Source: Candidatus Thorarchaeota archaeon | Lineage (GTDB): Archaea > Asgardarchaeota > Thorarchaeia > Thorarchaeales > Thorarchaeaceae | NCBI GenBank assembly: GCA_020355105.1 | Contig: CP070658.1 | Coordinates: 1,670,148-1,681,370 of the forward strand | DNA length: 11,223 nt | Reading direction: 5' to 3' | In this document: piece after piece, positions 1 to 6,097 of the stretch | How positions within the stretch are numbered: position 1 is the first letter of the stretch | Layout of the letters: each line of letters begins with the position of its first letter | The notes under the pieces: model-generated | What the model saw: the letters and a program-made list of their open reading frames with translations, nothing else | Told to the model about the DNA's origin: nothing | The model's database searches: none | Made by a program: the position numbers and the translations under genes

Positions 1-1708
1 CTCCCTGAATGTTTTCCATCTCTTTCTCCAGCTGGCGCGTGAACTCAGCAGACAGAATCTCCGGAATGTGCTCTTGCAGAGTTTCGAAGAGCGCGTATCC
101 AAGAGTTGACAGCTCGAATCTGTTTCCCAGAGTATACCCCCGGGACCTCAGGGAGTCAACTATCGAGGCTCTAGTGCCCTTTGTGCCCAGATTTTCCTTT
201 TCCAAGAGTTTCAGAAGGCTTGATGGATTGAATCGCGGCCGTGGCGATGTATACTTCGTTTCATTCGTCACCGGTGCAAGGACCATCTCATCGCCCTCGT
301 CAATTGATGGAAGAAGCACCTCCCTGTGCGAAACGTATGGCTCGTAGAAATCCATCCATCCTCTCATCAGAACCTTCAACCCTCTCAAGTAGAGCAGATG
401 CGCACCGGCTTTGATGTCCGCCCTTACACTCTCCCTCGTTGCTGACTCACCAAACAAAGCCAGGAATCTTCGGACAACGAGATCATAGACCTTAGTTTCA
501 CCTGGCGTCAGTCTTCTCTCGGACTTGGCTCCAGTAGGGTGAATGGCCGGGTGCGCCGGATCATCTTTCTTGCCCTGAACGGGGACCAAATTGCCGCCAT
601 CAATGACTCGGCCAACTAGAGCCTTGTAGTTTCTCTGTTCTTTCAACCCAGTTAGAATCCTCTCTATGTCGATACTGGGAGGTATCTTCTGACTTCCGGT
701 ACGTGGATATGATATTAGGGCGTCAAGGTAGAGTTTCTGCGCTATAGCAAGAGTCCTGCTTGGTTTGAACCCGAAATGGCGATAGCTCTCAGATTGAAGA
801 CCACTAAGATTGAAGGGGGCTGGTGGTTTCTGTAACGATGTCTTTCTCGTTATGGAGTCAACAAATGCAGTCGCTCCTTGAAGATCACTCACAATTGCAT
901 CAGCTTCCCTCTTGGTTTCAATTCGCTTGTTGGAGTACTCAAGCAGGAAGTCTTCGTGAGCGTGAGTAGCTGTGGCAAGAATGGCCCAGAATGGAGTTGG
1001 CACAAAGACATTGATGTCCCTATCCCGCTCGGCTACAAGTGCAAGTGTGGGTCCTTGCACCCTGCCTGTGGAAACTATCTTGAACCACCCAGACGCCTTC
1101 TTGATGGCAAGAGTCAGTGCCCTTGTGAGGTTTATGCCATAGAGCCAATCCACCTCATGTCGCGCATGGCCTGCCTCAATCATTGGAAAGTCAAGCGTTG
1201 ATGTTCTGTTCATGTATGCATTCTTTAGTTCATCTTTTGTGAGCGTGGAGAAGACCATTCTAGCTGCTTGGCTTGGATCCGCACGGCATGCGTACTTCAG
1301 AGTCAAGTAACCGATTAGGCTACCCTCAATATCGTAGTCAGTGGCAACCACGAACTGATCCACGTCTTTGGAGATTCTCATTATTAGACTGATGATTGGC
1401 TTGGTCCCAGCCGCTTTCTTATTGACCTCGTACTTCGGGACCCACTCTGTGGATAGCCTCGGGTACTTCCAGCCCTTCTCACTCTGCCGCAAATCGAAGA
1501 GGTGTCCAAGAGCGTACGCCACAAGAAGAGTTTCTCCTTCCTTTCTACACTCGTAGTATGAAACCTTCCCTTTCTTTATCTCATGAGGAGTAGAATTCTC
1601 GTCCAGGGCCTCCGCGATTCTTCTTGCGGCCGACGGCTTCTCAGATATTATCAGGACCCTAGACAGTCTATCTCGCCTCTTGTTGGCTGGTACACTTCTA
1701 ATTCTCAC
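1..1708 (-). CDS. topA: DNA topoisomerase I (type IA), 3' end outside window
   Basis: Type IA topoisomerase, which relaxes negatively supercoiled DNA by cutting and passing a single strand through a 5'-phosphotyrosine link. The frame is open from the left edge to 1708 (569 codons present). Counting from GTG 1708, the TOPRIM domain has its glutamate in ISEKPSAAR (E23) and the acidic triad in ATDYDIEG (D124, D126, E128). The region around GHARHEVDWLYGINLTRAL is the typical archaeal core, and the active-site tyrosine is Y334 in LISYPRTGS. The LGTKGTRASIV block follows near residue 510. The zinc-finger tail usual in archaeal TopA would lie outside the window. The start is uncertain. GTG 1708 is the only ATG/GTG/TTG close to the conserved N-terminus, but it lies between the candidate box A and the expected transcription start. 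An in-frame CTG at 1666, nine bases after GAGG, would give a normal-looking N-terminus. Family assignment is secure. Confidence 0.95.
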   Translation of the reverse strand, partial: MRIRSVPANKRRDRLSRVLIISEKPSAARRIAEALDENSTPHEIKKGKVSYYECRKEGETLLVAYALGHLFDLRQSEKGWKYPRLSTEWVPKYEVNKKAAGTKPIISLIMRISKDVDQFVVATDYDIEGSLIGYLTLKYACRADPSQAARMVFSTLTKDELKNAYMNRTSTLDFPMIEAGHARHEVDWLYGINLTRALTLAIKKASGWFKIVSTGRVQGPTLALVAERDRDINVFVPTPFWAILATATHAHEDFLLEYSNKRIETKREADAIVSDLQGATAFVDSITRKTSLQKPPAPFNLSGLQSESYRHFGFKPSRTLAIAQKLYLDALISYPRTGSQKIPPSIDIERILTGLKEQRNYKALVGRVIDGGNLVPVQGKKDDPAHPAIHPTGAKSERRLTPGETKVYDLVVRRFLALFGESATRESVRADIKAGAHLLYLRGLKVLMRGWMDFYEPYVSHREVLLPSIDEGDEMVLAPVTNETKYTSPRPRFNPSSLLKLLEKENLGTKGTRASIVDSLRSRGYTLGNRFELSTLGYALFETLQEHIPEILSAEFTRQLEKEMENIQG

Positions 1709-1714
1709 GATAGT

Positions 1715-1722
1715 CTTAAAAG
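1715..1722. promoter_or_regulatory. Candidate box A (TATA) in the topA / OSTC-like divergent spacer
   Basis: The element CTTAAAAG on the plus strand reads CTTTTAAG on the minus strand, so it resembles an archaeal box A both ways. On the plus strand it predicts a transcription start near 1744, just ahead of AGGTG (1746-1750) and TTG 1758. On the minus strand it predicts a start near 1692, downstream of GTG 1708 of topA. I see no second equally good AT-rich element in this spacer. The spacing is my estimate from the usual 25-27 bases. Confidence 0.45.
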
Positions 1723-1745
1723 CAGACCGCCAAACCACACCGCTC

Positions 1746-1750
1746 AGGTG
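1746..1750 (+). promoter_or_regulatory. Ribosome binding site deciding the TTG start of the OSTC-like gene
   Basis: AGGTG is followed after seven bases by TTG 1758. Neither GTG 1794 nor ATG 1821 has a comparable purine-rich site in front of it, so this site favours the longer product, which also carries the conserved LKRP segment. Confidence 0.5.
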
Positions 1751-1757
1751 TAAGAAC

Positions 1758-2174
1758 TTGCCCTGGTGGCCGCGGTTTATCGTAAGACCAAGAGTGAGGT
1801 TAAAGAGACCTCGTTTCAAGATGCCAACGAGACCTCCTGATATCGTTATCTTCGCTCTTGTCTTTGTGGCAATTCTGTTCATACTTGGAGGTAACATATA
1901 CACTCTGATTAGGACGCCACCAGTCATTGCAGGCAATCCTCAAGGCGGTCCACCATTACTGATAGCACCTAGACTCGATATGCAGCTTGGTATGGAGGGC
2001 ATAGTCGCCTCTGTGGTTGTTATGGTCGGGATGTTAGGACTGGGTATGATATACTACGCTTCCAAGTACGTATTTCAACCAGGATATGCAACTCGACTCA
2101 TTGTATTGGGTATGCTGTTGGCAGGTACTGCGTTTCTCGTGCTCTCCTACATGATGAACGAGAAGATTGGATAG
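1758..2174 (+). CDS. OSTC/DC2-like (Ost3/Ost6 membrane-domain family) oligosaccharyltransferase subunit
   Basis: Small membrane protein of 138 residues with no cysteine. Hydrophobic segments lie at about 29-51, 81-101 and 113-133. It matches human OSTC/DC2 as I recall it along nearly its whole length. The N-terminal VRLKRPRFKMP corresponds to LKLKKPPWLHMP, followed by a first helix ending in GGNIY (GGIIY in OSTC). A loop then carries TPP (EPP in OSTC, GPP in TUSC3), and the second helix is entered through QLGMEG (QYIMEG) and GMLGLGMI (GGLGFIIL). The thioredoxin domain of Ost3/Ost6 is absent, so DC2 is the closer likeness. The start is TTG 1758, preceded by AGGTG seven bases upstream and a box A at the right distance. 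GTG 1794 and ATG 1821 are alternatives, but ATG 1821 would cut off the conserved basic N-terminus. A role in N-glycosylation is inferred from the family and from STT3/AglB 4 kb away. Confidence 0.75.
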   Translation: MPWWPRFIVRPRVRLKRPRFKMPTRPPDIVIFALVFVAILFILGGNIYTLIRTPPVIAGNPQGGPPLLIAPRLDMQLGMEGIVASVVVMVGMLGLGMIYYASKYVFQPGYATRLIVLGMLLAGTAFLVLSYMMNEKIG

Positions 2175-2234
2175 ACCTCCCATCTCTAGACTACAAGAAG
2201 CCCAACATCTAGCAGAAGCGTCAAGGTAAACTAG

Positions 2235-2954
2235 CTACAATAGCGTGAACTCAACATCAGTCTGGAACACGAGTCTGTCTATCAGTTCTCCTGCAATTGC
2301 AAGCTTCTCTCTCTTCATAGAATCTGCAGGATAATTGGTTTCATACCCTGGCTTCGACCAGCGACCGACGATGTCTCCAAAGTCCATTCCAGCCAATGTC
2401 ACCCTAGAAGGCCTGTAGTGCGAAACAAGGTAGCAGGCTCTGTCTCCGTCAGTGAAGCCTCCCCAAAGAAACGCCCTTTCTGTCGGCTCGACCTGAGTGC
2501 TACCAACAACGGTTTCAAGGGTAGGGACAATCTCTCTCACTAGGTCTATGTTGTCTCCGTGCGCGTGCACAATGGGGATTGCACCTCTTCTGACTACTTC
2601 TCGGATACTCTGAAGGTCGCCATCTAAGTCTGTCACGAGAATGTCACATCTCAACCCGAGCTCCAGTAGTGCCGATGCCGCCCCGTCCGAAGCGACACAG
2701 GTAGACTCTCTCAGAGTTGTCTGCGAAATCACTTCCGTTAGATGCCGCTCGAGCGAGGGTCCTGCACCACACACTATGATCGGTCTTCCCTCAATAAGCC
2801 TCTCTATCTGTCGGAGGGTTGGCTGAGGGTCTTTGTCCTCAAGAAGGTGACTGAGAATCTGTGTGGCATGACGGTCAGCATGCGAATCAAGATTGAGCCT
2901 GTTCACGATGTCGTCATACGTGGGTTTCCACTGTGCCCAGTCCATCATTCCCAC
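2235..2954 (-). CDS. mptE: 6-hydroxymethyl-7,8-dihydropterin pyrophosphokinase, MptE type
   Basis: Archaeal pterin pyrophosphokinase of the DUF115/MptE family, unrelated to bacterial FolK. It moves pyrophosphate from ATP to 6-hydroxymethyl-7,8-dihydropterin, activating it for coupling in tetrahydromethanopterin or folate synthesis. The 239-residue length is normal for the family. Visible landmarks are the start MMDWAQWKPTYDDI, the nucleotide-binding loop CGAGPSL (62-68), VASDGA (87-92), DILVTDLDGD (104-113), VHAHGDNIDLV, GGFTDGDRA and a late LAGMDFG. The GTG start at 2954 lies two bases after the stop of the upstream dihydropteroate synthase-family gene, so the two are almost certainly cotranscribed. 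ATG codons at 2948 and 2945 are alternative starts that would drop two or three residues. GGGAG at 2966-2970 is a possible ribosome site. The pair of pterin kinase and dihydropteroate synthase are consecutive steps, which supports the call. Confidence 0.9.
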   Translation of the reverse strand: MGMMDWAQWKPTYDDIVNRLNLDSHADRHATQILSHLLEDKDPQPTLRQIERLIEGRPIIVCGAGPSLERHLTEVISQTTLRESTCVASDGAASALLELGLRCDILVTDLDGDLQSIREVVRRGAIPIVHAHGDNIDLVREIVPTLETVVGSTQVEPTERAFLWGGFTDGDRACYLVSHYRPSRVTLAGMDFGDIVGRWSKPGYETNYPADSMKREKLAIAGELIDRLVFQTDVEFTLL

Positions 2955-2956
2955 TA

Positions 2957-4165
2957 TTAGCGACGCTCCCGTTTATTCAACAAGTCTTGCATTCCAGCGG
3001 CAGTCTTGTCTATGCCGAAGTAGTCCATCCCGCCTAGCTTCTTGACAAGCTTGTCAAAGTGGATGGGCGTCCCCATCACTAGCACATCAGTAACGTCCAC
3101 ACCAGAATCAATGGTATCATGGTGGTACGCTGCATCTCCCCCAAGAGCAAGCATCTCCTGTTTGATAATCAATGCCGCAGGCGTTCTCACGTTCCTGAGC
3201 AAGAGATTTAGAGTCACTGCTTTTCTGGATAGAGCTTGTCTAATGCCGGACTGTACTCCTACCTGTTCAATCACAATTTCAGCCTCTCTTTCATCGCAGA
3301 TGTTGATTAGCTCCATGCCTTTTCCAATCCCCCTGAGGGTCTTTCTCAGTGTTTCGCCCACTTTTGCTGCCATCTTTGCTTCTCTCACATCGTGTGCACG
3401 GACTACATCTGCCCCTCTTGCCACAGCAATTGAGGTGGCTGCAACACTACCAATTAGCCTATCTTCAACGTCTGACAGCTCAAGCAGCTCGCCTATGAAG
3501 GCCTTTCTTGAAACGCCCACGAGAACTGGGTGGCCGAACATGGCGAACCGTGGCAGCTCTCTGAGTAGAGCATAGTCCGTCTGAGCCGGTTTACCGAAGC
3601 CAATACCTGGGTCTACAATCAAGTTCCCCTCGTTGACTCCTGCATCTTGAGCTATCTGTATACTCTCTCGAAGCGCATGGACTGACTCTGTCACACTACC
3701 GCAAGGCTTCTCACACATTGCCATCAGAATCACGGGCACATCAAGGTCTGCGACAAGCTTTGCCATGGTTGGATCATTTCGAAACCCAGATGTGTCGTTC
3801 ACAAGAGAAGCACCTAGTCCGACGACCTTCTCTGCGACTTTCGAGGAGGTCGTATCGATGGAGAGGGGCAGGTCAGTCGTCTGGCGGATGACTCCAAGGG
3901 CCGAAACGACTCTTTCAAGTTCTTGGTCTTCTGTCACAGTTCTTGTTCCATACACACTCTCAGGCGCAGTGGAGGCACCACCAATATCGATAATGTCCGC
4001 TCCTTCTCTCTCTAGTATCTCCACCCTCTCTTTGATCTCGTCTTCTGTAGTGGCTACTGAGCCGGGATAGAAGGATTCGGGAGATAGGTTGAGAACTCCC
4101 ATAACACAGACTGGATAACTGCTGCCCAGCTCTATCTCGCCGACTTTGACTGTGTGAGGACCCAA
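2957..4165 (-). CDS. Dihydropteroate synthase-family enzyme with a C-terminal extra module
   Basis: Pterin-binding TIM-barrel enzyme that joins the activated pterin made by MptE to p-aminobenzoate, or in the methanopterin pathway to a ribosylated aminobenzoate phosphate. Of 402 residues, about 1-275 carry the full motif set: MGVLNLSPESF, DIIDIGGAST, LSIDTTSS, NDTSGF, IVDPGIGFGK, GVSRKAFIG and RAHDVREA. Residues 284-402 form a second module with RKAVTLNLLL, TPAALIIKQEML, GGDAA, TDVLVMGT and a closing YFGIDKTA stretch. As I recall them, clostridial FolP proteins carry a like module, but at the N-terminus, so domain order appears swapped. The start is TTG 4165, with AGGT (minus-strand reading of 4174-4177) eight bases upstream. 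It is followed two bases later by mptE. Whether the product belongs to folate or methanopterin cannot be told from sequence alone. Confidence 0.9.
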   Translation of the reverse strand: MGPHTVKVGEIELGSSYPVCVMGVLNLSPESFYPGSVATTEDEIKERVEILEREGADIIDIGGASTAPESVYGTRTVTEDQELERVVSALGVIRQTTDLPLSIDTTSSKVAEKVVGLGASLVNDTSGFRNDPTMAKLVADLDVPVILMAMCEKPCGSVTESVHALRESIQIAQDAGVNEGNLIVDPGIGFGKPAQTDYALLRELPRFAMFGHPVLVGVSRKAFIGELLELSDVEDRLIGSVAATSIAVARGADVVRAHDVREAKMAAKVGETLRKTLRGIGKGMELINICDEREAEIVIEQVGVQSGIRQALSRKAVTLNLLLRNVRTPAALIIKQEMLALGGDAAYHHDTIDSGVDVTDVLVMGTPIHFDKLVKKLGGMDYFGIDKTAAGMQDLLNKRERR

Positions 4166-4198
4166 TTGGAACGACCTGTGCCGAGGTATAGATAGAAG

Positions 4199-4207
4199 AA
4201 AATAAAG
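4199..4207. promoter_or_regulatory. Candidate shared box A between pterin operon and gcvT
   Basis: AAAATAAAG is the only strongly AT-rich element in the 87-base divergent spacer. Read on the minus strand as CTTTATTTT it predicts transcription starting near 4177, just ahead of the TTG start of the dihydropteroate synthase gene. Read on the plus strand it predicts a start near 4229, giving gcvT a leader of about 24 bases that holds GGGTGA at 4241-4246. One element may serve both directions, or only one may be real. Confidence 0.45.
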
Positions 4208-4252
4208 CCATGCGTAGGCGCCCAGACGCAGTACAATTCAGGGTGAGCTTCC

Positions 4253-5398
4253 TTGGCTGAGAAACTTAAACGCACCCAGCTCTATGACTGGCACAGAAAA
4301 CACGGGGATCTTGTGGAATTCGTCGGTTGGGAGATGCCAGTTCGTTTCACAGACATTCGTGAAGAACATATGGCTGTGAGAGATGCTGTTGGGATATTTG
4401 ACACCTCCAACATGAGTAGGTTCATTATCAAGGGTTTACAGGCTAGGGAATTCCTTCAGACCTTGACCACGAATAATGTGAGCAAACTGAAAGTGAATCG
4501 AGGTCACTACACCACCTGCCTCAACGATAACGCGGGGATGCATGACGATCTCATGCTCTATCGAGTTGAGGATGATGAGTACATCTGGGTGACAAACGCA
4601 GCAAACGGTCCCAAGATACATGCCCATCTGATGAAACACTCGAAGGACTTCGAAGTGGAGGTTGAAGACAAATCTAGGGACATCACGATGATTGCAGTTC
4701 AGGGCCCTATGGCTATGAGCTTACTGAACAAGTTGACAGTCCAAGATCTCAGTGAATATGGCAGATTCACCTGCAACCATGTGAAGCTCGCAGGATACGA
4801 CTGCTATCTCTGTCGAACTGGATACACCGGAGAAGATGGAGCAGAGATACTTGTGCTTGACACCCCCTCTACTGAGGAAGGCAAGAGGAGGGCAATCGGC
4901 TTCTGGGAAGAGCTTCTCAAACAGGGTGAGAATCTGGGTGTGAAACCCTGCGGTCTTGGGGCTCGAGACTCGACGCGTCTTGAGGCTGGCCTCGTCCTCT
5001 ACGGACATGAACTGAACGAGGAAACATCACCTCTAGAGGCAAGAATCCCTTATGCGGTCAAGTTCAAGGTCGACCCACACTACATCGGATATGATGAACT
5101 GAAACGACAGAAGACAGAAGGTGTCGAGAAGACGAGGATTGGTATTGTCATGATTGACAGGGGCATTCCCAGAGATCCGTACCCTGTTCTCCTCAGGGGT
5201 GAACCAATCGGCGAAGTGACCAGCGGAGTCATGTCTCCTCTTCTTCGGAAAGGAATTGGTCTTGCTTATGTGAAGCCAGGGCTTGTCAGCAACGGTGACA
5301 TTGTGGAAGTAGACATCAAGGGCCGTCTTAGGAAGGCTGAGGTCGCTGGATGGCCATTCTATGATTCCGAGAAGTACGGTGCAAGTCGAAGTGTTTGA
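4253..5398 (+). CDS. gcvT: Aminomethyltransferase, glycine cleavage system T protein
   Basis: T protein of the glycine cleavage system. It takes the aminomethyl group from lipoylated H protein, releases ammonia and passes the one-carbon unit to a tetrahydropterin. The 381 residues match the usual length. Diagnostic stretches are TQLYDWHRKHGDLVEFVGWEMPV near the start, EEHMAVRDAVGIFDTS, the acidic pair in MHDDLMLYR (D98, D99, region of the conserved folate-contacting aspartate), NAANGPKIH, GYTGEDGAE, and CGLGARDSTRLEAGL followed by YGHEL. The C-terminal barrel has VMSPLLRKGIGLAYV. The start is TTG 4253, supported by GGGTGA at 4241-4246, six bases upstream. gcvH follows after 58 bases. No gcvP is in the window. 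The divergent neighbours make a pterin carrier, which suggests a shared one-carbon role; the native acceptor could be tetrahydrofolate or tetrahydromethanopterin. Confidence 0.95.
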   Translation: MAEKLKRTQLYDWHRKHGDLVEFVGWEMPVRFTDIREEHMAVRDAVGIFDTSNMSRFIIKGLQAREFLQTLTTNNVSKLKVNRGHYTTCLNDNAGMHDDLMLYRVEDDEYIWVTNAANGPKIHAHLMKHSKDFEVEVEDKSRDITMIAVQGPMAMSLLNKLTVQDLSEYGRFTCNHVKLAGYDCYLCRTGYTGEDGAEILVLDTPSTEEGKRRAIGFWEELLKQGENLGVKPCGLGARDSTRLEAGLVLYGHELNEETSPLEARIPYAVKFKVDPHYIGYDELKRQKTEGVEKTRIGIVMIDRGIPRDPYPVLLRGEPIGEVTSGVMSPLLRKGIGLAYVKPGLVSNGDIVEVDIKGRLRKAEVAGWPFYDSEKYGASRSV

Positions 5399-5410
5399 TA
5401 TTCCGTTTGA

Positions 5411-5416
5411 TTTAAA
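5411..5416 (+). promoter_or_regulatory. Candidate gcvH box A
   Basis: TTTAAA lies in the 58-base gap between gcvT and gcvH and predicts transcription starting near 5439, about 18 bases ahead of ATG 5457. GGTG at 5445-5448 would be its ribosome site. It suggests gcvH can be transcribed separately as well as from gcvT. Confidence 0.45.
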
Positions 5417-5456
5417 GGTGACATGCCACTCACCCGGAACCAGTGGTGCAGCAAAA

Positions 5457-5855
5457 ATGTCAGAAGGCTCCAACGTACCTGAAAATCTGATGTACAACAA
5501 GGAACATGAGTGGGTGAGAATCGAGGGTGACCTTGTGATTGTTGGCATAACTGATTATGCACAGAACGCTCTCCACGAGATAACTTTCGTAGAGCTTCCT
5601 GAGGTAGGCTCCACAGTCGAGGCCAATACTGAATGTGGACTGGTCGAATCCATGAAAGCATCCTCTGATATCTTCGCACCAGTTTCCGGAGAGATTACTG
5701 AGGTCAACACACAACTTGAGGACGCTCCGGAGCTTGTCAACGAGGATCCGTATGGACAGGGCTGGATGATGAAGATCAAGCCCTCCAATCTTGATGAAGA
5801 GAAGAAAGCTCTAATGGACTCCAAGGCCTACGCTGAATATACTGAATCAGAATAG
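5457..5855 (+). CDS. gcvH: Glycine cleavage system H protein (lipoyl carrier)
   Basis: Lipoyl-bearing carrier protein that shuttles the aminomethyl group between the P, T and L proteins. From ATG 5457 it has 132 residues, a normal length. The start block NVPENLMYNKEHEWVRIEGD is the standard family opening. GITDYAQNAL and the lipoyl attachment loop ECGLVESMKASSDI follow, with the modified lysine at K67, then FAPVSGEI and the C-terminal NEDPYGQGWMMKI. The frame stays open upstream to an ATG at 5361 inside gcvT and a GTG at 5418. I reject these because the family begins near SNVPENL, GGTG lies eight bases before ATG 5457, and the candidate box A at 5411 would exclude both from the shorter transcript. 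H proteins also donate lipoyl groups to other complexes in some organisms, so independent expression would make sense. Confidence 0.95.
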   Translation: MSEGSNVPENLMYNKEHEWVRIEGDLVIVGITDYAQNALHEITFVELPEVGSTVEANTECGLVESMKASSDIFAPVSGEITEVNTQLEDAPELVNEDPYGQGWMMKIKPSNLDEEKKALMDSKAYAEYTESE

Positions 5856-5874
5856 AGCTACACAAGATTGTTCC

Positions 5875-5885
5875 GAGTCGGACTC
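5875..5885. repeat. Perfect 11-base palindrome downstream of gcvH
   Basis: GAGTC-G-GACTC is a perfect inverted repeat with a single central base. It is too tight to form a hairpin, so it would act, if at all, as a protein-binding site. It lies about 20 bases after the gcvH stop, in the 242-base gap before STT3/AglB. Chance is possible. Confidence 0.3.
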
Positions 5886-5894
5886 TGATTTGTC

Positions 5895-5913
5895 GGGGCT
5901 TCGAACTCGCCCC
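5895..5913. repeat. GC-rich hairpin after gcvH
   Basis: GGGGC and GCCCC form a five-pair stem around a nine-base loop. It sits 40 bases past the gcvH stop and has no T-run after it. It could be a transcript end or processing structure; no function is shown. The rest of the 5856-6097 gap holds two candidate box A elements and no gene that I can support. Confidence 0.3.
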
Positions 5914-5970
5914 ATTCATAACTTCCACCAAACAACGTCGTAACGTCACTTCTTCAACCCAAGACCGCAC

Positions 5971-5978
5971 TATTTAAT
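5971..5978 (+). promoter_or_regulatory. Upstream candidate box A for STT3/AglB
   Basis: TATTTAAT predicts transcription starting near 6000, which would give a leader of about 98 bases to ATG 6098. It is a better match to the consensus than the nearer TTTTTAG element, but that leader would be longer than elsewhere in this window. Confidence 0.35.
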
Positions 5979-6036
5979 CCGGGCTGGTCCGCAGATGCAA
6001 TGGGGTAGTTGTACAGTCGTAAGACTAACAGCAACC

Positions 6037-6043
6037 TTTTTAG
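6037..6043 (+). promoter_or_regulatory. Proximal candidate box A for STT3/AglB
   Basis: TTTTTAG, preceded by the purine-containing GCAACC, predicts transcription starting near 6066. The leader to ATG 6098 would be about 32 bases, like the other short leaders here. A GGAGAG ribosome site lies at 6082-6087. Confidence 0.4.
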
Positions 6044-6097
6044 CACAACCAAGATTTGCTCGGATGACCTCGAGTCAGAACGGAGAGAACACTCCAT

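Noticed and set aside
1680..1757. ATG 1680 as the start of the OSTC-like gene
   Set aside because: It lies inside topA on the other strand and upstream of the box A; homology begins only after about 1758.
1758..2174. OSTC-like protein as full Ost3/Ost6 with a redox domain
   Set aside because: It has no cysteine and no room for a thioredoxin domain before the first helix; only the membrane module is present.
3042..3575. A 177-codon open frame on the plus strand opposite the dihydropteroate synthase gene
   Set aside because: It is the complement of a gene with full family motifs; its product is serine- and threonine-rich with no recognisable domain, as expected for a shadow frame.
5361..5456. 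Long N-terminal extension of gcvH from ATG 5361
   Set aside because: It overlaps the end of gcvT, has no family similarity, and a well-placed ribosome site precedes ATG 5457.
5890..6030. Possible split or permuted tRNA suggested by TTCGAAC near 5900 and GGGGTAGTTG near 6002
   Set aside because: The five-base arms around TTCGAAC do not pair as a T stem with a seven-base loop, and I could not build acceptor or anticodon stems from the flanks.
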